55,098 bases of DNA, from contig JAYVJM010000068.1 of assembly GCA_043769275.1 (NCBI GenBank), forward strand, positions 1 through 55,098. Direction: 5' to 3'. A program made the translations under genes and the position numbers. Below the pieces are notes generated by a model. The model was not told the origin of the DNA. It worked only from the letters and a program-made list of their open reading frames with translations, and did not search any database. Positions 49,531 to 55,098 of the stretch are shown piece by piece (position 1 is the first letter of the stretch; every line of letters starts with the position of its first letter). The stretch is from JAYVJM01 sp043769275 (GTDB lineage Bacteria > Pseudomonadota > Gammaproteobacteria > Pseudomonadales > UBA7239).

Positions 49531-52458
49531 TTACAAAGACCGCGTAATACTGTTGATCTGATAAACTTCAATCTGATCGCCAGGCTTCACGTCGGTGTAA
49601 TCTTTCACGCCGATACCACACTCCATGCCCATACGCACTTCAGAAGCATCGTCTTTGAAGCGGCGCAGTGATTCGAGTTGTCCCTGAAAAATCACCACAT
49701 TGTCACGCAATACACGAATAGGTTTATTACGATGCACAACCCCTTCGACCACCATACATCCAGCAATTTGGCCAAATTTCGGCGAACTGAATACATCACG
49801 CACTTGTGCAATGCCTAAAACCTCTTCTCTAAATTCAGGCGACAACATACCAGACAGCGCTTGCTTCATCTCGTCCAGCAAATTGTAAATAATACTGTAG
49901 TAGCGTATCTCCACACCATTTTGTTCTGCGCCTTTGCGTGCGGCACCTTCAGCGCGTACGTTGAAGCCCAAAATAATCGCACCGCTAGTTGTGGCAATGT
50001 TGACATCGCTTTCAACAATGCCGCCCACACCACTCGATATAACGCGCACCTCCACCTCGTCATTGCCGATCTTTGCCAGTGCCGACTGTATAGCTTCAAG
50101 CGATCCGCGCACATCGGTTTTCAAAACGACATTAAGAATTCTTTTTTCCTCACTACCAATGCCACTAAACAAGGTTTCCAGACTAAATTCTTGCTGACGG
50201 CCTTGACGTGAATCACGCTCTTTCTGTATGCGGAAGTTGGCAACTTCACGAGCCTTCCGCTCATCTGGCACCACCATAAAACTGTCGCCGGCATTGGGCG
50301 CACCATCTAAACCCAATAACTCGACTGGTGTAGAAGGACCTGCGCTCTCAATTGGCTTCCCATTGTAATCGTGCATGGCGCGCACGCGACCATAGTTTTG
50401 ACCTGCCAAAACGATATCGCCTTTACGCAAAGTTCCGCGCTGGATCAACAAACTCGCCACCGAACCACGACCTTTGTCCAAGCGCGACTCAATAACAACG
50501 CCTTGCGCGGGAATGTCAGGGGACGCGGTCAGCTCTAACAATTCGGCCTGTAAAAGAACCGATTCCAGCAGGCGATCTATGCCTTCGCCGGTGTGAGCAG
50601 AAACAGGCACAAATGGAGTATCGCCGCCCCAATCGTCAGGAATCACGTCACGCTGCACTAATTCATTTTTTACACGATCAAGATCAGCGCCTAGCTTATC
50701 AATTTTATTGATGGCCACCACCATCGCCACGCCAGCCGCCTTAGCATGCTGGATAGCCTCTAGTGTCTGCGGCATAACACCATCATCGGCAGCTACCACC
50801 AGAATCACTACATCCGTAGCCTGTGCGCCTCGCGCACGCATAGCAGTAAACGCTGAATGGCCTGGTGTGTCGAGGAAGGTAATTTGGCCGCGCTCCGTTT
50901 GCACGCTATACGCGCCAATATGCTGAGTAATGCCGCCTACTTCACCCGCTGCCACTTTGGCTTTACGGATGTAATCAAGCAGTGATGTTTTACCGTGATC
51001 CACATGCCCCATCACCGTCACCACGGGCGCACGCGGTGCAGCGGTGCCTTCGTCAATGGCCAAAAGGGTTTCCAGATTATCCTCCAGCACGGTCGCAGAA
51101 ACATTGACAACCGTGTGCCCGAGGTCACCGACCAAAATACTGGCCGTATCGCGGTCTATCATTTCATTGACCGTTACCATCGTACCCAGTTTCATCAATG
51201 CACGAACCAGCTCAACACCCTTGACGTTCATCCTTTGCGCCAACTCACCTACCTGAATTTGCTCTGGCAAAGAAATTTCTAGCACTTGCTTCTCCGTCGG
51301 GCGCTGAAACGTATGTTTATTGCTGACTTTGACTTTGTGCTTGCCTGCACCGCGTGAAAATGGACGAAAATCTGTGTCTTCGCTGTGACTTTCAACATTT
51401 TCCTGATCAATGATTTCGAATACGTCATTACGGCTGGGCTTGGCGCGACCGGCTTTTTCACGTGCTTTCACCGCGCCTTTTTTCTTCTTATCTTCTTCTT
51501 CATCAGCCCGTGTGCGTTTTTTAACAGCGTCTTGGCGGGCAACGACCGCTTCTTTATCTTCTGCTGTAGCCGAGACAGGCTTGGTAGTTGCCCCTAGTGC
51601 GGGCGCTGCGGCAGGTGTCGCCTGTATTGGTGCGACCTTTTCTTTTCTTTCTTTTCTTTCTTTTTCTTGCTCTTGCTTGCGCAAAATTAGTGCCTGACGC
51701 TCCAGCTCCTCTGCGGCACGGCGCGCAAGAATAGCCGCCTGCCGACGTTGCTCCGCATCGTCTAAAGCAGAGCGACCAAGAATACGACCCGATAATTTAG
51801 CCTTTATTTCCGCTGACTTTGCGTCACTCTCCAGCTTCTCCGCCGCCAACACTTCCGCTGCCAGTTTTTCAGATTCTAAGGCCTCCGCCGCAATCTTCTT
51901 TGCAGCCAAATCGTCAATGGCTCGTTGCTCTGCCGCCTGCTTTTCAGATGCCAACACTTCATCAGCCAACGCCTTGGCTTTCAACAGATCCGACATTACA
52001 GTGTCTTCTGTTACGACTTCAACAGCGAGCAGATCAACAGTAGCCTCTTCAAGCAGCACATCAACAGACGACAAAGCTTCAGCATCAACTACCGCCAATG
52101 CAGATAACTCGGCAACGGCCTTCAGCGCATCTTCATCACCTAGAGACTTTTCATCACGTTTGACATAGGTACGTTTTTTTCGCACTTCAACACTGACTGT
52201 TTTTCTAGCCGCACCCGTCCCCGTTTTAAGCGTGCTTAAGGTTTTGCGCTTGAGGGTAATTTTCATCAAACCGCTTTCAGTATCACCATCTGCAGCATGC
52301 GTGCCGCGCAGAAAATTGAGCAGCAATTGTTTTTGTTCTTCAGATACATTGTCGCTAGGCTTGCTTTGTGGCAAACCGGCCTGTTCCATCTGCTTCAGCA
52401 GGCGGTCTGTCGATGTTTTGATACTGTCAGCTAATTGGCTGACGGAGACATCACTCAT
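49531..52458 (-). CDS. infB: Translation initiation factor IF-2
   Basis: IF-2 is the GTPase that places initiator tRNA on the ribosome. The 975-residue protein has an N-terminal IF2-N domain (1-55), a long Ala/Glu/Lys-rich coiled region (about 130-340), a second IF2-N domain near 395-450, the G domain with GHVDHGKTSLLDYI near 483 and NKID, then domains II, III and IV. It is longer than the 890-residue E. coli protein because of the variable N-terminal region. A 33-base pyrimidine tract at 51636-51668 encodes an EKERKERKEK stretch. Shorter internal-start forms are possible but not marked by a clear site. Confidence 0.97.
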   Translation of the reverse strand: MSDVSVSQLADSIKTSTDRLLKQMEQAGLPQSKPSDNVSEEQKQLLLNFLRGTHAADGDTESGLMKITLKRKTLSTLKTGTGAARKTVSVEVRKKRTYVKRDEKSLGDEDALKAVAELSALAVVDAEALSSVDVLLEEATVDLLAVEVVTEDTVMSDLLKAKALADEVLASEKQAAEQRAIDDLAAKKIAAEALESEKLAAEVLAAEKLESDAKSAEIKAKLSGRILGRSALDDAEQRRQAAILARRAAEELERQALILRKQEQEKERKERKEKVAPIQATPAAAPALGATTKPVSATAEDKEAVVARQDAVKKRTRADEEEDKKKKGAVKAREKAGRAKPSRNDVFEIIDQENVESHSEDTDFRPFSRGAGKHKVKVSNKHTFQRPTEKQVLEISLPEQIQVGELAQRMNVKGVELVRALMKLGTMVTVNEMIDRDTASILVGDLGHTVVNVSATVLEDNLETLLAIDEGTAAPRAPVVTVMGHVDHGKTSLLDYIRKAKVAAGEVGGITQHIGAYSVQTERGQITFLDTPGHSAFTAMRARGAQATDVVILVVAADDGVMPQTLEAIQHAKAAGVAMVVAINKIDKLGADLDRVKNELVQRDVIPDDWGGDTPFVPVSAHTGEGIDRLLESVLLQAELLELTASPDIPAQGVVIESRLDKGRGSVASLLIQRGTLRKGDIVLAGQNYGRVRAMHDYNGKPIESAGPSTPVELLGLDGAPNAGDSFMVVPDERKAREVANFRIQKERDSRQGRQQEFSLETLFSGIGSEEKRILNVVLKTDVRGSLEAIQSALAKIGNDEVEVRVISSGVGGIVESDVNIATTSGAIILGFNVRAEGAARKGAEQNGVEIRYYSIIYNLLDEMKQALSGMLSPEFREEVLGIAQVRDVFSSPKFGQIAGCMVVEGVVHRNKPIRVLRDNVVIFQGQLESLRRFKDDASEVRMGMECGIGVKDYTDVKPGDQIEVYQINSITRSL

Positions 52459-52564
52459 GCGGCTATCCTCTTGTAACTATATTCTGGCTATACACTGGGT
52501 TGCCATGCGCGGCGACGTTATTTTCGGGCAGACTCGAGTGCGTGTTTTCAAGAAAATGCCGCCA

Positions 52565-54046
52565 CTAAGCAAACCACGGCTCACGCGCCGTCATAATCAG
52601 GCGAGCAACAGCCTCGTTCCCCAATACAGGCGCTATTTCCAGCACGTCATCCACAGATTGCTCAGCTAAATCTTCCATTGTGCGAATACCAGCTGCCGCC
52701 AAGGTATGCGCAAGCTCTTCTGTCATACCCTTCATCGCCAACAAGTCAGGCGCAGGCTGGCCTTCTGCATCTTCCTGCTTTGCTAGCGCACGTGTCAGCA
52801 ACGCCGCCTTAGCGCGTGAGCGCAACTCGTTGGACAGCTCCTCATCGAAGCCTTCAATGGTCATCATTTCGTCCAGCGGCACGTACGCAACTTCCTCCAA
52901 TGATGTGAAGCCTTCTTCCACTAAAACACTGGCAACATCTTCATCCACCTCCAACGCCGTCATAAATAACTGCAACACCGACCCAGCTTCTTGTTGCTGT
53001 TTGGCCTCAGCCTCGTCTAGGCTCATCACGTTGATTGCCCATCCTGTCAACTGCGTAGCCAAGCGCACGTTTTGTCCGCCACGCCCTATGGCCATAGCGA
53101 GATTTTCTGCCGCCACGGCCACGTCCATCGTGCGCGAATCTTCATCCATCACAATGGATTCTACTTCTGCTGGTGCCATCGCGTTAATCACCAACTGCGC
53201 TGGGTTGTCATTCCACAACACGATATCAATACGCTCATTTTCGAGCTCACCAGACACCGCTTGCACGCGCGAGCCACGCATGCCAACACAAGCACCTACT
53301 GGATCAATACGGCCATCATTGGTTTTAACGGCAATTTTGGCGCGCGAACCAGGGTCACGCGCTGCGGCGCGAATTTCTATTACTTGTTCAGCGATTTCCG
53401 GCACTTCAATTTTGAATAATTCAATTAGCATTTCTGGGCAGCTACGCGACAAAATCAGCTGCGGACCACGGATATCTTGACGAATGTCTATCAGAACGGC
53501 TCGCACTCTGTCGTTCATGCGAAACAGCTCACGCCCGATCAAATTTTCCCGTGGCAAAATCGCTTCAGCGTTACTGCCTAAGTCGACAATCACATTGTCG
53601 CGCGTAACCTTTTTCACCGTGCCATTGATAAGCTCACCAACACGACTACGATACTGGTCGACAATTTGCGCACGCTCCGCTTCACGCACTTTCTGCACGA
53701 TAACCTGTTTAGCAATTTGCGCAGCAATACGACCAAAATCAATATTTTCTATGACTTCCTCGTGCCTGTCTCCAGCTTTCAGTGCAGGGTTTTTCTCATG
53801 AGCTTCTTGCACAGTAAGCTGCGTGCCAAGCTCCGCCACTACATCATCGGACATAACATCCCAACGGCGCACTGTGGTGTACATGCCGCTCTGCCTATCA
53901 ATAGTGACAAAAATCAAACTTTCTTCGTCAAAGCGTTTTTTCGTAGCCGTCGCCAACGCCTGCTCCATAGCCTCAAAAATGATGCCTTTGTCGATACCTT
54001 TTTCATTGGATACCGCATCGACAACTAGCAGAATTTCTTTGCTCAT
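52565..54046 (-). CDS. nusA: Transcription termination/antitermination factor NusA
   Basis: NusA binds RNA polymerase and RNA to control pausing, termination and antitermination. The 493-residue protein has the N-terminal polymerase-binding domain (1-130, EILLVVDAVSNEKG at the start), an S1 domain (about 135-200, GTVKKVTRDNVIVDLGSNAEAILP), two KH domains (about 230-345, VGACVGMRGSRVQAVSGEL and MAIGRGGQNVRLA) and two C-terminal acidic repeats (about 360-490), as in E. coli. ATG 54046 overlaps the rimP stop in ATGA and has AGAGG 7 bases upstream. infB follows after 106 bases. Confidence 0.97.
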   Translation of the reverse strand: MSKEILLVVDAVSNEKGIDKGIIFEAMEQALATATKKRFDEESLIFVTIDRQSGMYTTVRRWDVMSDDVVAELGTQLTVQEAHEKNPALKAGDRHEEVIENIDFGRIAAQIAKQVIVQKVREAERAQIVDQYRSRVGELINGTVKKVTRDNVIVDLGSNAEAILPRENLIGRELFRMNDRVRAVLIDIRQDIRGPQLILSRSCPEMLIELFKIEVPEIAEQVIEIRAAARDPGSRAKIAVKTNDGRIDPVGACVGMRGSRVQAVSGELENERIDIVLWNDNPAQLVINAMAPAEVESIVMDEDSRTMDVAVAAENLAMAIGRGGQNVRLATQLTGWAINVMSLDEAEAKQQQEAGSVLQLFMTALEVDEDVASVLVEEGFTSLEEVAYVPLDEMMTIEGFDEELSNELRSRAKAALLTRALAKQEDAEGQPAPDLLAMKGMTEELAHTLAAAGIRTMEDLAEQSVDDVLEIAPVLGNEAVARLIMTAREPWFA

Positions 54047-54597
54047 CGCTTGCCTCTCTTGCTCTTCCAAGTATTGATTGTCCGATTTATGTTGTTTACG
54101 CCTTTCCTTTGCTTTACTTCGCTGACTTCTTTAGCGCTTTCTTTGGCAAACACAGACACCACATGCGCCTTGTCTATGCCATCAAAGGGCAACAAGTACT
54201 CGGTGTCATCCACGCGCAAAACAATATCACCATCCTCTATACCCATCAGCCAGCCCTGAAATTTGCGCCGCCCCTGATAAGGCGCACGCAAGCGAACAGA
54301 AATAGGCAGGCCGATATAAGGCACATACTGATCTAAACGAAATAAAGGCCTGTCCATACCAGGCGACGATACCTCTAAGGTGTAAGCGCTGCTGATCGGG
54401 TCACCTACATCCAACACCGCACCCACTTGACGACTAATGCGCTCACAATCCTCTAACGTCACGCCAGCATCGGCATCAATGTAGATACGCAACAGACTGC
54501 GTCGACCCTGTGTGGAGAACTCGAGTCCCCACAGTACACAACCTTGATCGACCACAACCGGTGCTAGCAACTGCTCTAAATCGTCTGATCTGCTCAT
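54043..54597 (-). CDS. rimP: Ribosome maturation factor RimP
   Basis: RimP helps assemble the 30S subunit. The 184-residue protein is slightly longer than the E. coli form (about 150) because of a basic C-terminal tail (NRTINTWKSKRGKR). The N-terminal domain contains CVLWGLEFSTQGRRSLLRIYID and ISSAYTLEVSSPGMDRPL, the family hallmark. The C-terminal Sm-like part contains QGWLMGIEDGDIVLRVDD. The frame is open upstream, but ATG 54597 gives the usual start; GGTG is a weak ribosome binding site. It overlaps nusA by 4 bases. Confidence 0.95.
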   Translation of the reverse strand: MSRSDDLEQLLAPVVVDQGCVLWGLEFSTQGRRSLLRIYIDADAGVTLEDCERISRQVGAVLDVGDPISSAYTLEVSSPGMDRPLFRLDQYVPYIGLPISVRLRAPYQGRRKFQGWLMGIEDGDIVLRVDDTEYLLPFDGIDKAHVVSVFAKESAKEVSEVKQRKGVNNINRTINTWKSKRGKR

Positions 54598-54746
54598 TAA
54601 ACACCATAAAAAAATGGGCACTAAGCCCATCTACAGCACACAAAATTACGCACAAAATAAAAATTTATGCCTACCCGCCCCACTAAAGCACTTGAACAAG
54701 TAGCATCAAGCGAAACCATCCGGCCATATACGTTTTTGGCACATAA

Positions 54747-54768
54747 CAAAAAGCCCCATAAAGGGGCT
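54747..54768 (-). terminator. Terminator-like hairpin between tRNA-fMet and rimP
   Basis: On the minus strand AGCCCC (54768-54763) and GGGGCT (54757-54752) form a 6-bp stem with a 5-base loop, followed by TTTTTG. It lies 40 bases after the tRNA 3' end and about 150 bases before rimP. It could partly separate the tRNA transcript from the rimP-nusA operon, as metY is partly separated in E. coli. Confidence 0.85.
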
Positions 54769-54808
54769 CCATGCCGTCAGCGCAGGAAGCCCCTGCGGCA
54801 TTAAAATT

Positions 54809-54885
<77 letters not shown>

Positions 54886-55040
54886 ATCACAATCCCATTA
54901 GCAAGCATCGGGACTAAAGCCCTTTTCATGCTTCTCTAAGGGGGGAAGAGTGTAGTGGGTTCACCAACGAACGTCAATCAAAAACCCCTATTCTTTTCAA
55001 GATCTGATGTTACGCAACCCTCCCCTGATAAGCTTGCCGA

Positions 55041-55098
55041 ATGAAAAAAGCCGACCTTGATTTATACACCGACTATTTGTTGAGCACTTTTGGTGCTG
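55041..55098 (+). CDS. Probable transposase, N-terminal fragment cut by the window edge
   Basis: An ATG at 55041 opens a frame that runs out of the window; the visible residues are MKKADLDLYTDYLLSTFGA. From memory this start is typical of DDE transposases annotated as IS4- or IS701-like (LYTDYLLSSFG followed by ATGLS and a DHxxITRFL motif). Only 19 residues are visible, so the family call is tentative. In the usual order, tRNA-Leu and secG lie here; instead about 155 bases without a recognised gene precede this start. The element's end was not located. Confidence 0.5.
   Translation, partial: MKKADLDLYTDYLLSTFGA

Noticed and set aside
51410..51697. Ser/Phe-rich ORFs opposite infB
   Set aside because: They mirror the charged repeat region of infB and have no ribosome binding site or known family.
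52680..53480. Long rightward ORF of 266 codons opposite nusA
   Set aside because: It is Ser/Ala-rich antisense shadow of nusA codon usage with no recognisable domain.

Overview
The window looks like a chromosomal segment of a gammaproteobacterium near the Pseudomonadales/Cellvibrionales group, with base composition that looks close to half G+C. Three blocks support this by gene order: lysC-csrA-tRNA-Ser, gyrA-serC-pheA-hisC-tyrA-aroA, and tRNA-fMet-rimP-nusA-infB-rbfA-truB-rpsO-pnp. The assignment rests on remembered protein families and synteny; no search was run.

Layout. 1-98: the end of an IS3-type insertion sequence. 110-5425: methylmalonyl-CoA epimerase, RluC, a CorA-type Mg transporter, RlmE, tRNA-Ser(GCU), CsrA and aspartokinase. 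5778-13910: a rightward run gyrA-serC-pheA-hisC-tyrA-aroA for gyrase and for serine, aromatic and histidine synthesis; its last three genes are joined by 4-base overlaps. 13813-18403: rluE, icd and lon. 18484-24035: a lipid/storage region with a START-like protein, a Spy-like periplasmic protein, two alpha/beta hydrolases, a hemerythrin-domain protein, a phasin and a TetR regulator, suggesting polyhydroxyalkanoate granule biology. 24032-28859: a five-gene leftward glycan cluster (two family 2 glycosyltransferases, an LpxD-like acyltransferase, a DegT-type aminotransferase and one unrecognised protein). 28889-33066: MsrA, the zinc importer ZnuABC and a crotonase. 33156-38616: AceK, a lytic transglycosylase, a frameshifted PilZ gene, CvpA, a SPOR protein and a hydrolase. 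38613-44682: LexA with two SOS boxes, a LOG-family protein, NagZ, a purine phosphoribosyltransferase, a methylthio-purine phosphorylase, and a two-gene response-regulator/c-di-GMP unit. 44931-54885: an HU-like protein with a histone-like tail, then the leftward translation/RNA operon headed by initiator tRNA. 55041-55098: the first codons of a second, probably transposase, gene.

Functional links. Icd keeps the serine that AceK phosphorylates, so the branch between TCA cycle and glyoxylate shunt is probably controlled by proteins encoded here. Methylmalonyl-CoA epimerase, crotonase, phasin and hydrolases fit an organism that handles fatty acids, propionyl units and storage polyester. CsrA, the PilZ remnant and the GGDEF-EAL regulator point to control of surface or lifestyle traits.

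Most of the window is conserved housekeeping DNA. The parts most worth a second look are the hemerythrin/hydrolase/phasin locus with its palindrome, the glycan cluster with its unknown member, the broken PilZ gene with a 15-base tandem repeat, the aroA/rluE antisense overlap at a break in expected gene order, the U1-U72 initiator tRNA and the internal start in lysC. I found no CRISPR array, prophage, rRNA operon or complete transposon.
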